From: Natrinema zhouii
GTDB taxonomy: Archaea; Halobacteriota; Halobacteria; Halobacteriales; Natrialbaceae
Direction of reading: 5' to 3'
Length of the DNA stretch: 64,000 nt
Assembly: GCF_013456555.2 (NCBI RefSeq)
Contig: NZ_CP059154.1
Span: 2,356,001-2,420,000 of the forward strand
Shown here: in pieces, positions 45,224 to 55,204 of the stretch
Numbering within the stretch: position 1 is the first letter of the stretch
How the letters are laid out: the number at the start of each line of letters is the position of its first letter
The notes under the pieces: model-generated
Databases searched by the model: none
What the model was told of the DNA's origin: nothing
The model's input: the letters and a program-made list of their open reading frames with translations, nothing else
Program-made: the position numbers and the translations under genes

Positions 45224-47308
45224 TTAGACGTTGGTAGAAAGCAGTTCATTACTCCATCGGACCTTTCCGTTAAGTAGCACTGGAAATTTTCCTTCCTTAT
45301 AAAATTTTTCTAGTTGTGTATTTGTCACGGAAATATCTGTTATACTATTTGGGACTACATTATATAATTCGACGGGATCCAGATATGGGGAAAATACACC
45401 TCCCCTTCTCATATCTGCCGAAATGTATGGTACTATATCGACACTAATTCCACTCTTTCTCTTGTTTACGAGGCATGCATTTGGTATTCGTGTTTCTGAC
45501 TGTGCTATAGTCGTTCGTGCATCACCAACCATGCGATACTGTTGCCCAACGACACTTTCTTGTCGGGCAATATCCAGTGCACCGTAGAGCGGAAATCCAA
45601 GGTTCAATAACTGAGCAATGAGACTTCCTATACTCACTGCGCCGCTATTAATAACGTTACCAAGCGTCACTATTCCACCGATACTTCCGGCTTTAATGAG
45701 GTGCAATCCCTGTTCGTGAGATTGACATGCATTTAATAGAAATGCCTTCGTACCGACCGTGTCAACCGTCGCGGCATTTAGTTTCCCATCTGAACATTGG
45801 AATCCTTCAGTATCAATATGGCCGATATAATGCAGGAAATCACTGTCCCTCGCCAGTACCTCTGCAAGAGCAGATGTAGTGAGTTCGTAGTGAATAGTTG
45901 TTTCAAACGGTAGCTCTTTGCGGGTTCCGTATGTTCCATTGACGCTCTCAAGCTCCGCCCTCATATCGGGGTCATTACATATGACCTCAATCTCAATAGG
46001 GCCGTCCTTCGGTGTCCGTCCGATACTGCTTTCGTATGCTACCAATGGGGCTGTACTAGTTATTTCGGTGCCATCAATTCCAGTCCACGATTGTTGGATT
46101 GATGGCAATTGTGGTGGATTGTTAGACGTAGATATAGTCTTGTTTCCACGAATGTTATGGGAACTTGCACTACGAACGAAATCACTACTATCCCGAGTGA
46201 ATTCGTTGATCGCTTTTTTGGCTGTTGGATCTGGTACTGACGGATCATCGGGTTCGTCTTGAACTTTGACAACAGCGAGATCATTGGTGACGAACGGAAG
46301 GAATTCGATGTACTCTGCAGTCGGTTCAAATCGCGTCTCGAGTTGCCAGTCTGGGAGATACGGTTGCAAAGTTGAATATGGTATCTCAAGAAACGTCTCC
46401 ACTCGTTGAACAAGTGGTTGATCGTACGCAACCTCGGGTTCAAATTCGAGGACCGATTCGACCATCTTGCGTTCGTGCAGTGGAAAGGGAGTTGTGCCCT
46501 CCGTGCGGACGACGCAGTCGAGAAAGAATACTTGTCTCAGTATTCGTTTCACCGCTGTATCAAAGCCGTCTTCGCAATCAAATGAATATCTATAGTTTGA
46601 TTCAGTAATTAGTTCAGGACTTGTACCTGGAACCACATCTGCACCAAGATAATACGCCAGTGGTGCAACTACGAATGTGTTTCGTAGCGTTGCAGGAATT
46701 TCTATGCGGATTCCTGTTTCTTTTTGATCGAATTTGTCGGGGATATACAATTCGTCACCAATTTCGAGACGGGGTGGGTGCCCGCGAAGTGTCGGATAGG
46801 TCCGTTCTGGGGTTGTCGTTTTTAATGCTGAACCAAAGGCGGATATTGCTGCCATAACGTCTACCGGGTCGGTTGTCGTTGTAATCGTCCCTGCCGGTCG
46901 CTCATGGAACGATCGAGCACTGAGGATTACTTGTGTCGAATCGGCGAGGCTAATATATGTTTTCTCACTATCCGAGTAAATGTAGACCGGGCTATCTACC
47001 TTGGCATAGACCTTCATAGGACCTGATATATCTAGCGTATATTCTCCGTGCGAAAGGTCCGCCTGCTCGCTTGGAGGGACCTTTGCGACCATGGTTTTGT
47101 CCGAATCACGAATGAGAACATGGTCAGTCGTTGGCAGCGTAATCGAACCAGTTGTAACTGCTACCGCTGCATCAATAGGAAATCCAATTTGATTAGTAGA
47201 CGCTGACTCGAGCGAAACCGGACCGTTCGTCGTCAACTGATATCGGTGGCGTTCGATCGGATCGATGATCTCGACCCCCGCTTCTGTCGGCTCGAATTTC
47301 GGTTTCAT
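45224..47308 (-). CDS. CHAT-domain (caspase-like) protease
   Basis: The protein is 694 residues from the ATG at 47308; an in-frame ATG at 47401 would overlap the upstream gene. The C-terminal part has the CHAT hallmarks: DFLHYIGHIDTEGF with catalytic His497, then KAFLLNACQSHEQGL with Cys528, followed by IKAGSIGGIVTLGNV and FPLYGALDIARQ, typical of the domain's end. About 450 N-terminal residues form a beta-rich region of unknown fold without recognisable TPRs. The gene is distinctly AT-rich against its neighbours, indicating transfer. CHAT proteases act in gasdermin-type defence, type III CRISPR effectors and separase-like roles. The substrate here is unknown. It follows a DUF7504 gene by 68 bases. 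Confidence 0.8.
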   Translation of the reverse strand: MKPKFEPTEAGVEIIDPIERHRYQLTTNGPVSLESASTNQIGFPIDAAVAVTTGSITLPTTDHVLIRDSDKTMVAKVPPSEQADLSHGEYTLDISGPMKVYAKVDSPVYIYSDSEKTYISLADSTQVILSARSFHERPAGTITTTTDPVDVMAAISAFGSALKTTTPERTYPTLRGHPPRLEIGDELYIPDKFDQKETGIRIEIPATLRNTFVVAPLAYYLGADVVPGTSPELITESNYRYSFDCEDGFDTAVKRILRQVFFLDCVVRTEGTTPFPLHERKMVESVLEFEPEVAYDQPLVQRVETFLEIPYSTLQPYLPDWQLETRFEPTAEYIEFLPFVTNDLAVVKVQDEPDDPSVPDPTAKKAINEFTRDSSDFVRSASSHNIRGNKTISTSNNPPQLPSIQQSWTGIDGTEITSTAPLVAYESSIGRTPKDGPIEIEVICNDPDMRAELESVNGTYGTRKELPFETTIHYELTTSALAEVLARDSDFLHYIGHIDTEGFQCSDGKLNAATVDTVGTKAFLLNACQSHEQGLHLIKAGSIGGIVTLGNVINSGAVSIGSLIAQLLNLGFPLYGALDIARQESVVGQQYRMVGDARTTIAQSETRIPNACLVNKRKSGISVDIVPYISADMRRGGVFSPYLDPVELYNVVPNSITDISVTNTQLEKFYKEGKFPVLLNGKVRWSNELLSTNV

Positions 47309-47376
47309 TGAGACGGATGGGTTGCCCGGACGGCTTACGTGTGGTGGTTCTCGAGACAGAACCGAGCGACGGCCCG

Positions 47377-48075
47377 TTATTCCGGATCGATCGTCAGCCA
47401 ACCGGAACTATAGGCCCCGTCGTCGATAACCCACCGCTCCTGACACTCACCGTTTTGCTCTCGAAGTTCAATGATCACGTCGAACAGCGGTGACAAGATC
47501 GGAACAATCTGTGCGTCTCGTTCGACCGGTAGGTGATAGTGCGCCATCCCGTTGACGGACCGCGTTCGCCCGTTGATCAAATGCAGGAACTTGAACACTC
47601 GCTGTTTGCCGTACTCCTCGAGCAGCGGGAGCAGCGAATCGATTCCGACCCTGACCTCGGCTGGCTCAAGCACGTCAGCATCGGCCTCGAAGGACTCGAC
47701 TGCACTCGAGATGGCGATGCCGAGGTCGGCGAGGGTGTCGACGTCGGTCGTCGACGGGTCGATCGATGGTGAGGCCGCCGGTGCGGTCGCCGCAGCACTG
47801 CGGGCCTGCGTGTCGTACGTAATGACCGAGAGCCGTTCCGAACTGGTATCATCGACGAAGTGAGAGACGGGGTGTGATTCGCCGGTTGTCGAGACGAGGA
47901 TGCGTCGCCGAAGACGGTCGGCCCCACAACCCAGCAGCCGCTGGCAGGTGTCCTGACGCTGATCGGGTTGGACGGAGCCGACGACGAGAACGCTCGTTCC
48001 CTGGCGTTTTAATCGCGATAACTCGTCGGAGAACTCGTCCCCGTTCGTCTCCGTACAGTCCGTTCCCGAAATCAT
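47377..48075 (-). CDS. DUF7504-type haloarchaeal protein
   Basis: The 232-residue protein from the ATG at 48075 begins with a strand-loop region (LSRLKRQGTSVLVVGSVQPD, CQRLLGCGADRLRRRILVST) resembling a degenerate KaiC/RecA-like fold without a Walker A. It ends with a conserved module LADLGIAISSAVESF, LEPAEVRVGIDSLLPLLEEY, VFKFLHLINGRTRSVNGMAH and HYHLPVE. From memory this matches halobacterial DUF7504 proteins, often near signalling genes. Its composition is closer to the chromosome average than that of the CHAT gene. It may be a sensor or scaffold partner of the CHAT protease, an inference from position. Confidence 0.72.
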   Translation of the reverse strand: MISGTDCTETNGDEFSDELSRLKRQGTSVLVVGSVQPDQRQDTCQRLLGCGADRLRRRILVSTTGESHPVSHFVDDTSSERLSVITYDTQARSAAATAPAASPSIDPSTTDVDTLADLGIAISSAVESFEADADVLEPAEVRVGIDSLLPLLEEYGKQRVFKFLHLINGRTRSVNGMAHYHLPVERDAQIVPILSPLFDVIIELREQNGECQERWVIDDGAYSSGWLTIDPE

Positions 48076-48220
48076 CACTAGTATGTTCCACGACTTTACT
48101 CTATCGAACAATAAATGTTCGGGTAGACTATCTCAACAGGGACCCGATGGATCGCCACAGCAAAATTCGCTCACGTTGGACGACCAGACTGGTCGATATC
48201 GCGGATTGATAGTTGGCGCC

Positions 48221-48976
48221 TCAGTCCGCCGCGTGTCCCTCGCCGCCGACGTATGATCGGGTCGCGTCGACGAGCACCTGCCGATAGGAACTCGTATCGG
48301 GCTCCCGCGCGAGCTCCCGGAACCGCCGTTTGAACTCCTCGAAGTCGACCGCCGGTGCATCCATCGCGGCCGCGTGCGCGAGGTCGTAGAGGCGGTGGTC
48401 CCTGTCGACGAGATCGTGCCGTTCCGCGAGCGCCAGGGCGAAGGCAGCGTTCACTGCCGTAATGTCCGGATCGGCGCTCGCAGAGAGTCGCTCGAGGCCG
48501 GGACGTGGCGGCGTTTCGGGCCGGTCGGCGACTGCCGCGGCGAGGCTCGACTCGAGAAAGGAGAGCAGTTTCTCGCCGGGGCCGACCGAGAGCGTGATGT
48601 CGTCGGCGTAGATGTCTTTCATGTGGTTTGCGATCTGGTAACAGTGGGAAAGTTTGCGCCGTTCGACGCTCTTGCCGGCCAGTGCGAGATAGAGCACTTC
48701 TTCGGTCGACTGGGTGTGGGAGGGGTGACGTTGCTCGTTGCGGGCCATGTGTGCGAACTCATGGAGGGCGAGCTCGCGGGCCATCGCCGACGAGGCGGCC
48801 TGCCTCGAGATGTTGAGTACGTGGCGATCGTCGTAGTGGGCGGCCCAGGTTCGTTCGTCCGGATCGTCGCGGAGTTGGACGTAGACCGGCAACGAGAGGT
48901 CGTGTTCGGTTTCGAAGAGGTCCTGGGCGCTGAGGAATGGAGAGGTCGGGCCCGGACCCTGAACGCGGATATTCAT
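48221..48976 (-). CDS. DUF5781-type protein with HExxH motif
   Basis: The 251-residue protein has [13 protein letters not shown] with a zincin-type HEFAH (residues 72-76) and [13 protein letters not shown] about 20 residues on, where a third metal ligand (Glu92/93) would be expected. The N-terminus reads [20 protein letters not shown]. It resembles halobacterial DUF5781, which from memory is found between rps7 and the EF-2 gene in other haloarchaea, so it probably belongs to the ancestral neighbourhood. It may be a metallopeptidase linked to translation. It is divergent from the EF-2 gene. Confidence 0.75.
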   Translation of the reverse strand: MNIRVQGPGPTSPFLSAQDLFETEHDLSLPVYVQLRDDPDERTWAAHYDDRHVLNISRQAASSAMARELALHEFAHMARNEQRHPSHTQSTEEVLYLALAGKSVERRKLSHCYQIANHMKDIYADDITLSVGPGEKLLSFLESSLAAAVADRPETPPRPGLERLSASADPDITAVNAAFALALAERHDLVDRDHRLYDLAHAAAMDAPAVDFEEFKRRFRELAREPDTSSYRQVLVDATRSYVGGEGHAAD

Positions 48977-49205
48977 GTGTGATACTAGCAAGAGCCGACG
49001 GGATTTGACTCTTGTGTGCGATTGCATGCGGGTGAATCGGGTCGTGATAGTGGACCGATCAACCCGTTCACTGTCAGAGCACGTGACCGGGAGCGGCGAA
49101 ACACTGCACCTTCATTTCACTCGTAACGAGGTTCATATCCGGCGAACGGACGCGCCGGATGCGAAACACTACCCTTTTGACCCCGCTGGCGGTAATGGGG
49201 TATAT

Positions 49206-51392
49206 ATGGGCCGACGCAAGAAGATCGTCCAAGAGTGTGAACGGCTGATGGACGAACCGGAGAACATCCGGAACATCGCCATCGCCGCTCACGTTGATCA
49301 CGGAAAAACAACCCTTTCTGACAATCTCCTCGCGGGTGCCGGCATGATCTCCGATGAGACTGCCGGTGAACAGCTCGCGATGGACACGGAGGAAGACGAG
49401 CAGGAACGTGGGATCACCATCGACGCGGCAAACGTTTCGATGACCCACGAGTACGAGGGAACGAACCACCTCATCAACCTCATCGACACGCCGGGCCACG
49501 TCGACTTCGGTGGCGACGTCACCCGAGCGATGCGCGCCGTCGACGGTGCGCTCGTCGTCGTCGACGCCGTCGAAGGGGCCATGCCCCAGACCGAGACGGT
49601 GCTCCGACAGGCGCTCCGTGAGGGTGTCAAGCCGACCCTGTTCATCAATAAGGTCGACCGCCTGATCTCCGAACTGCAGGAAGGGCCCGAAGAGATGCAG
49701 AACCGACTCCTGTCGGTCATCCACGACGTCAACGAGCTCATCCGCGGGATGACCGAGGAGCGAGACGACATCGACGACTGGACCGTCTCCGTCGAAGACG
49801 GCACCGTCGGCTTCGGTTCCGCGCTGTACAAGTGGGGTGTCTCCATGCCCTCGATGCAGCGCACCGGGATGGACTTCGGCGAAATCATGGACCTCGAGCG
49901 CAACGACGAGCGCCAGGAACTCCACGAGCGGACGCCGCTGTCGGACGTCGTGCTCGACATGGTCTGTGAGCACTTCCCGAACCCGGTCGATGCCCAGCCA
50001 CGTCGTGTCCCGCGCATCTGGCGCGGTGACGAGGAGTCCGAACTCGCGGAGTCGATGCGCCTCGTCGACGAGGATGGCGACGTCGTCTTCATGGTCACCG
50101 ACATCGCGATGGACCCCCACGCCGGCGAAGTCGCCTCCGGTCGTGTCTTCTCGGGCTCCCTCGAGAAGGGCCAGGAACTGTACGTCTCCGGGACCGCGGG
50201 CAAGAACCGCGTCCAGTCCGTCGGGATCTACATGGGCGGCGAACGCGAGGAAGTCGATCACGTTCCGGCCGGGAATATCGCCGCCGTCACCGGCCTCAAA
50301 GACGCGATCGCCGGTTCGACTGTTTCCAGCGTCGAGATGACGCCGTTCGAGACGATCGAACACATCTCCGAGCCGGTCATCACCAAGAGCGTGGAGGCCC
50401 AGACGATGGACGACCTGCCGAAGCTCATCGAGACCCTTCGACAGGTGTCCAAGGAGGACCCCACGATCCAGATTACGATCAACGAGGACACCGGCGAACA
50501 CCTGATCTCCGGGCAGGGTGAACTCCACCTCGAGGTCATCACCCAGCGTATCGAGAAGAACCAGGGAATCCCGGTCAACACCGGGGAACCGATCGTCGTC
50601 TACCGGGAAGCGATCCAGCGCGCGAGCGACCAGGTCGAAGGCATCTCGCCCAACCGCCACAACCGCTTCTACATCTCCGTCGAGCCGCTGCCGGAGGATG
50701 TCGTCGACGCGATCAGGAAAGGCGAGGCGTCGATGGACATGCCCGAGCAGGAACGCCGCGAGGCGCTCCAGGACGCCGGCATGGACAAGGACGACTCGCA
50801 GGAAGTCGAGCACATCCACGGCTCGAACATCCTGCTGGACCAGACGAAGGGTATCCAGCACCTCAACGAGACGATGGAGCTGTTCATCGAGGGACTCGAG
50901 GAAGCCCTCGACAACGGCCCGCTCGCGAACGAGCCGGTTCAGGGGACGCTCGTCCGCCTGCACGACGCGCGACTCCACGAGGACACCATCCACCGCGGTC
51001 CGGCACAGGTCATTCCCGCGACCCGGAACGCCGTCCACAAGGCGCTGATCGACGGCAAGATCAAGATGCTCGAGCCGATGCAGGACGTCCGTATCGACGT
51101 GCCCAACGACCACATGGGCGCTGCGTCCGGCGAGATTCAGGGCCGCCGTGGCCGCGTCGACGACATGTATCAGGAAGGAGACCTCATGGTCGTCGAGGGC
51201 ATCGCGCCCGTCGGCGAGATGATCGGCTTCGCGAGCGACATCCGCTCCGCGACCGAGGGCCGCGCCTCCTGGAACACCGAGAACGCCGGCTTCGAGGTCA
51301 TGTCTAACTCCCTCCAGCGCGAGAAGATCATGGAGATCCGAGAGCGCAAGGGTATGAAGCTCGAGCTGCCGCCAGCGATCGACTACCTGTAG
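49206..51392 (+). CDS. fusA: Translation elongation factor EF-2
   Basis: The 728-residue GTPase has G1 [13 protein letters not shown]2-region [11 protein letters not shown]3 [12 protein letters not shown]4 NKVD, and the domain IV loop [12 protein letters not shown], where His is the diphthamide site. The end [20 protein letters not shown] is typical. It drives ribosomal translocation. The start [20 protein letters not shown] fits the family; the 77 codons upstream are spurious. In many archaea it directly follows rps7; here it is 4.4 kb away and must use its own promoter (CCCTTTTGACC, about 49171-49181). Confidence 0.97.
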   Translation: MGRRKKIVQECERLMDEPENIRNIAIAAHVDHGKTTLSDNLLAGAGMISDETAGEQLAMDTEEDEQERGITIDAANVSMTHEYEGTNHLINLIDTPGHVDFGGDVTRAMRAVDGALVVVDAVEGAMPQTETVLRQALREGVKPTLFINKVDRLISELQEGPEEMQNRLLSVIHDVNELIRGMTEERDDIDDWTVSVEDGTVGFGSALYKWGVSMPSMQRTGMDFGEIMDLERNDERQELHERTPLSDVVLDMVCEHFPNPVDAQPRRVPRIWRGDEESELAESMRLVDEDGDVVFMVTDIAMDPHAGEVASGRVFSGSLEKGQELYVSGTAGKNRVQSVGIYMGGEREEVDHVPAGNIAAVTGLKDAIAGSTVSSVEMTPFETIEHISEPVITKSVEAQTMDDLPKLIETLRQVSKEDPTIQITINEDTGEHLISGQGELHLEVITQRIEKNQGIPVNTGEPIVVYREAIQRASDQVEGISPNRHNRFYISVEPLPEDVVDAIRKGEASMDMPEQERREALQDAGMDKDDSQEVEHIHGSNILLDQTKGIQHLNETMELFIEGLEEALDNGPLANEPVQGTLVRLHDARLHEDTIHRGPAQVIPATRNAVHKALIDGKIKMLEPMQDVRIDVPNDHMGAASGEIQGRRGRVDDMYQEGDLMVVEGIAPVGEMIGFASDIRSATEGRASWNTENAGFEVMSNSLQREKIMEIRERKGMKLELPPAIDYL

Positions 51393-51554
51393 GCTACTTG
51401 CCACTTTCGAGATTTCGGCTTCTCCCGTTATTTTCCGTCTCGAGTGCTATCAGTGGCATCCGTGAGACGCGACTCGTGACAAGACGCCGTTTTTCTCTAA
51501 GGTAGACGAAGCGAACGCTTTCCATCCGATAGACTGACATAAAGTGAGGGGCCG

Positions 51555-51710
51555 ATGACGACAGAATCGGAGGAAAACCCGGACCCGAAACTACTCGCGG
51601 ATATCCGCTCGTCCGACGGGGTTGAAGACGCACGGGCCGCAGCCGCTCGATTCGGCGGGCGCGACGAAGAGCGCTGGAAACGGCCTCGAGAAGCGTTCAG
51701 TAGCGAGTAG
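51555..51710 (+). CDS. Small acidic hypothetical protein
   Basis: ATG at 51555 gives 51 residues: MTTESEENPDPKLLADIRSS, then DGVEDARAAAARFGGRDEER and WKRPREAFSSE. The composition is strongly acidic early and helical later, as in genuine small haloarchaeal proteins. It lies alone between EF-2 and the convergent serS gene. No domain is recognised. Confidence 0.45.
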   Translation: MTTESEENPDPKLLADIRSSDGVEDARAAAARFGGRDEERWKRPREAFSSE

Positions 51711-51737
51711 CTATCAGAACGGGAGTCGGTTTACTCG

Positions 51738-53117
51738 CTACTCTCGCTCGCCCGCACCGAGCGCGCTCTCGCCGACCTTCTCGTGGCCCTCGATGACCTC
51801 CTTCCCGCCCATATACGGCTGCAGGGGCTCGGGAATCGTCACCGTCCCGTCCTCGTTCTGGTAGTACTCGAGGAGTGCAACCATAACCCGGGGAATCGCA
51901 AGCCCGGAGGCGTTCAGGGTGTGCAGGTACTCGGCCGATTCGTGGCGCTCGGGCCGGTAGCGCAGGCCGGCGCGGCGGGCCTGGAAGTCCTCGAAGTTCG
52001 AGGCGCTCGAGACCTCGAGCCAGCGGCCGCCTTCCTCGGGGCCGTCGTCCATGTCGTCGCCGGGGGCCCAGACCTCGATGTCGTAGGTCTTGGCGCTGGC
52101 GAAGGTCAGGTCGCCGGTACAGAGCTCGAGGATACGGTAAGGAAGGCCGAGTCGTTTGAGGACTTCCTCGGCTTCCTCGAGGAGGTTCTCGAGGCGGTCG
52201 TAGCTCTCCTCGGGTTCGACGAAGTTGACGAGTTCGACCTTGTTGAACTGGTGGACGCGGACGATACCGCGGGTCTCGGTGCCGTGTTCGCCGGCCTCGC
52301 GTCGGAAGTTGGGCGTGTAGGCCTGATGTTTGAGCGGGAGGTCGTCGTCGAGGAGGATCTCGTTCGCGTACATGTTGGTGACCGGCACCTCCGCGGTGGG
52401 GCAGAGCCAGAGGTCCTCTTCGTCGTACTCCTCCTCGTTGCTGCCGCCCAGCCGATAGGCGTCGTCGGCGAACTTCGGGAGCTGGCCGGTGCCGCGCATG
52501 GAGGCGCTCTTGACCGGAATCGGCGGAAACAGGTCGACGTAGCCCTGCTCGCGGTGGAGGTCCAGCATGAACTGGATCAGGGCGTGCTCGAGCTGTGCGC
52601 CCTCGCCCTTGAGGAAGTAGAAGCCGGCGCCGGTCGTCTTGGCGGCGCGCTCCTCGTCGATGATGTCCAGCTCCTCGCCGAGGTCGTAGTGGGGCGTGAC
52701 CTCGTCGGGCAAGTCGTGTGGGTCGTCGAATCCCCAGCGTCGATCCTCGACGTTGTGTCGCTCGTCGATCCCCAGCGGGACGCTCTCGTGGGGGAGCTGT
52801 GGGACCTCGAGCAGTCGTTCTTTGAGTTCGTCCTCGAGTTCGGCGCCTTCGGACTCGATCTTCTCGATCTCGGTTTTGAGTTCCCGCGAACGCGTGAGGG
52901 CCTCCTCCCGTTCCTCGTCTTTCCCTTCGGCGACGAGCGTGCCGATCGTCTTGGAGACCTGGTTGCGCTCGTGGCGGAGTTCGTCGCCGCGAGCTTTCAG
53001 TTCACGCCACCGCTCGTCGAGTTCGAGTAGCTCGTCGAGGTCGACGTCGGCCCCGCGGTTCTCGAGGGCGTCGCGTACCTCGTCGGGATTCTCGCGCAGA
53101 TAGGTCCGGTCGAGCAT
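51738..53117 (-). CDS. serS: Seryl-tRNA synthetase
   Basis: The 459-residue class II enzyme has an N-terminal coiled-coil arm (LLELDERWRELKARGDELRH; EIEKIESEGAELEDELKERL), motif 2 around FRREAGEHGTETRGIVRVHQ and motif 3 around NASGLAIPRVMVALLEYYQN. It is the standard SerS rather than the rare methanogen form. It charges tRNA-Ser using ATP. The start MLDRTYLRENPDEVRDAL is the family start; the longer frame upstream overlaps the divergent gene and is rejected. Confidence 0.96.
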   Translation of the reverse strand: MLDRTYLRENPDEVRDALENRGADVDLDELLELDERWRELKARGDELRHERNQVSKTIGTLVAEGKDEEREEALTRSRELKTEIEKIESEGAELEDELKERLLEVPQLPHESVPLGIDERHNVEDRRWGFDDPHDLPDEVTPHYDLGEELDIIDEERAAKTTGAGFYFLKGEGAQLEHALIQFMLDLHREQGYVDLFPPIPVKSASMRGTGQLPKFADDAYRLGGSNEEEYDEEDLWLCPTAEVPVTNMYANEILLDDDLPLKHQAYTPNFRREAGEHGTETRGIVRVHQFNKVELVNFVEPEESYDRLENLLEEAEEVLKRLGLPYRILELCTGDLTFASAKTYDIEVWAPGDDMDDGPEEGGRWLEVSSASNFEDFQARRAGLRYRPERHESAEYLHTLNASGLAIPRVMVALLEYYQNEDGTVTIPEPLQPYMGGKEVIEGHEKVGESALGAGERE

Positions 53118-53238
53118 GGTCTTGGTCGTGCGTTCTTTGTGCCCGGGCAAAACCGTGTCGGAAGGCCGCGTCTCCCGACTGCTCGCTCGAGCCGTCGGCG
53201 GGAAACGCTTTTTTCGTCGGCGGGTCGACTCACACGGT

Positions 53239-54447
53239 ATGGACCCGCTCGAGGGCGAGCTATCGTCGACGTCGATCGAGTACGAGCCCGTCAGCGTCAA
53301 GGACGTGCTCGTGGAGATGAAGGACACAGCGGAGCTGTTGATCGACCTCTCGTACTCGGCGGTGCTCCACCAGAGCGAACCGCTCGCCACAGAGGTGCTC
53401 CGGCTGGAAGAGCGGATGGACGTCCTCGAACTGCGTGCTCGGATGAGCCTCCTGATGGCCGCGCGGAAGCCCGCCGACGCGGAACAGCTCGCGCCCGTCC
53501 TCGGGATCGTCGGTGCGGCCGACGGAATCAGCGACGCCGCCGGCGACATCGCGAAGATCGTCCTCGAGGACGTGGGGCTGCCCGAAGCGATGCGGGCGGC
53601 GCTGCCGGACGCGGCGGGTACGCTCGTTCGGGGCGTCGTCGCCTCGGACTCCTCCTACGCCGGACGAACGCTGAAAGACATCAACCTCGAGTCGGAGACG
53701 GGCGTGCGCGCCATCGCGCTCCGGCGGGGGAACGAGTGGCTGCTCAACCCCGGCCCGGACACGCGCATCGAGGCCGACGACGTGGCGTTTCTGCGGGGGC
53801 CCGACTCATCGATCGGCGACGTCTGCGAGACGCTGACCTGCGAGGTTTACGAGGCCCCCTCCGTCGAGACGGCCGATATCGACGACCTCGAGCGGGCCGT
53901 GGACACGATCATCCACATGAAGGACTTCTCCGAACTGGCGGTCGACCTGGCCTACAGCAGCGTGCTGTTCGACAGCGAGGAACTCGCAGAGGAGGTCCGC
54001 AACCTCGAGGTCGAGGTCGACGCGATGCAATCGCGATTCGAGGCGTGGACGCTGCGGGCGGCCGCCGACGCGCCGGATCCGGTTGCCCTGCGGGGGCTGA
54101 TCCAGCTGGGCAGCAGCACGGAGCGGATCAGCGACACCGCGATCGAGATCAGCGAGGGCGTCCTGCGGGACATCGACGTCCACCCGGTCGTGCAGATGGC
54201 CGTCCAGGAGAGCGACGAGATCATCACCCGTGTCGTGGTCGAGACGGGGAGCGAACTCGACGGCACTGCGGTCACCGCCGGCGTTCCCGACGCCGAATCG
54301 ACGATGTCGGTGATCGCCATCCGCAGACCCAGCGAGGGGTGGCTGCTGGTCGCGGACGCCGACGCCGAGTTGCGCGGCGGCGACGTGCTCATTTCGAAAG
54401 GGACCCGGACCGCTGCTGCGGACTTTCGAGAACTCGCGTCCGCATAG
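53239..54447 (+). CDS. Duplicated PhoU-TrkA_C regulatory protein
   Basis: The 402-residue protein is two copies of one module: a PhoU-like helical bundle (VSVKDVLVEMKDTAELLIDL; again DTIIHMKDFSELAVDLAYSS) followed by a TrkA_C/RCK_C domain (GVRAIALRRGNEWLLNPGPD; MSVIAIRRPSEGWLLVADAD). Such proteins regulate ion transport, and RCK_C domains bind ligands such as cyclic dinucleotides. It lies next to two MgtE-like membrane proteins on the opposite strand, so it may control cation flux. Start at 53239 (MDPLEGELSSTSIEYEPV). Confidence 0.88.
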   Translation: MDPLEGELSSTSIEYEPVSVKDVLVEMKDTAELLIDLSYSAVLHQSEPLATEVLRLEERMDVLELRARMSLLMAARKPADAEQLAPVLGIVGAADGISDAAGDIAKIVLEDVGLPEAMRAALPDAAGTLVRGVVASDSSYAGRTLKDINLESETGVRAIALRRGNEWLLNPGPDTRIEADDVAFLRGPDSSIGDVCETLTCEVYEAPSVETADIDDLERAVDTIIHMKDFSELAVDLAYSSVLFDSEELAEEVRNLEVEVDAMQSRFEAWTLRAAADAPDPVALRGLIQLGSSTERISDTAIEISEGVLRDIDVHPVVQMAVQESDEIITRVVVETGSELDGTAVTAGVPDAESTMSVIAIRRPSEGWLLVADADAELRGGDVLISKGTRTAAADFRELASA

Positions 54448-54622
54448 CCCCGATTCAGCTTCGTCGCGATGGACCGCTGCTTCCGTCCGTTCTTTAAGTA
54501 CCTCTGGTCATAAGGTGAAGATACGACGGGAGAACGCACTTCTCGAGCGAACCCACTGACCACCGAGACGCGAGTCTCCGGAGCGTCCGAGTTCGTCTCA
54601 TCTCGCACGAGTGAGCTCGATC

Positions 54623-55204
54623 TCAGTTCAGGACGACGATCGCGACCCCCGAAAGGACGATGACGCCGAGAATGTCACAGAGGTTCGTGACGACCGGGAT
54701 CGTCGTATCGTCGGGGTCCAGTCCCTGCGTGTAGGAGACGTAGGTCGCACCGATACTGAGCACGATCGCGATGACGGCCAGCAGCATGCCGCTGACTACC
54801 GAGATGAGCATGAGGTCGACGAGCGCCATCGGTTCGGCGATGACCTGGCCGACGACCCAGGCGGCGATACCCAGGGCCGAGAAGATCGTCGCCGCGAGCC
54901 CCAGAATCGCCAGGATGTTCGTCCAGAGCACATCGTCCCGGAGATCGAACTCGAGCAGCCCCAGGTGGAGCCGCGTCGAGAGCCGCGAGGAGAGGATCGC
55001 GCCGAGGTTGCCGCCCATCCCGATCATCACGGGGACGAGCACCAGCAGCGTCGGGTTTCCGAGGTAGGTCTCCTCGAGTTCCTCGAGGACGTACCCCGAC
55101 CCCATCTCGAGTATCGAGAGGACGATCAGAATTGGGAACATTGTCATGACGATGTGTCGGATCGTCCAGGCGTCGAGCGGATCGTCGGGGTCCGCGGCCG
55201 CCAT
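54623..55204 (-). CDS. MgtE/SLC41-type divalent cation transporter, half-size subunit 2
   Basis: The 193-residue protein is a single MgtE-type membrane domain of about five helices with PVMIGMGGNLGAILSSRLST, the conserved pore-side motif, and VVTNLCDILGVIVLSGVAIV. The N-terminal MgtE_N and CBS domains of bacterial MgtE are absent. Its ATG overlaps the stop of the sister gene (shared base 55204), so the two halves are coupled and probably heterodimerise to form one Mg2+ pathway. Confidence 0.88.
   Translation of the reverse strand: MAAADPDDPLDAWTIRHIVMTMFPILIVLSILEMGSGYVLEELEETYLGNPTLLVLVPVMIGMGGNLGAILSSRLSTRLHLGLLEFDLRDDVLWTNILAILGLAATIFSALGIAAWVVGQVIAEPMALVDLMLISVVSGMLLAVIAIVLSIGATYVSYTQGLDPDDTTIPVVTNLCDILGVIVLSGVAIVVLN

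Noticed and set aside
45064..45249. 61-codon minus-strand frame at the end of the CHAT gene
   Set aside because: It overlaps both the CHAT 3' end and the better-supported micro-protein on the plus strand.
49074..51404. 776-codon minus-strand frame across EF-2
   Set aside because: Shadow of the strongly biased EF-2 codons; the plus-strand gene has all GTPase motifs.
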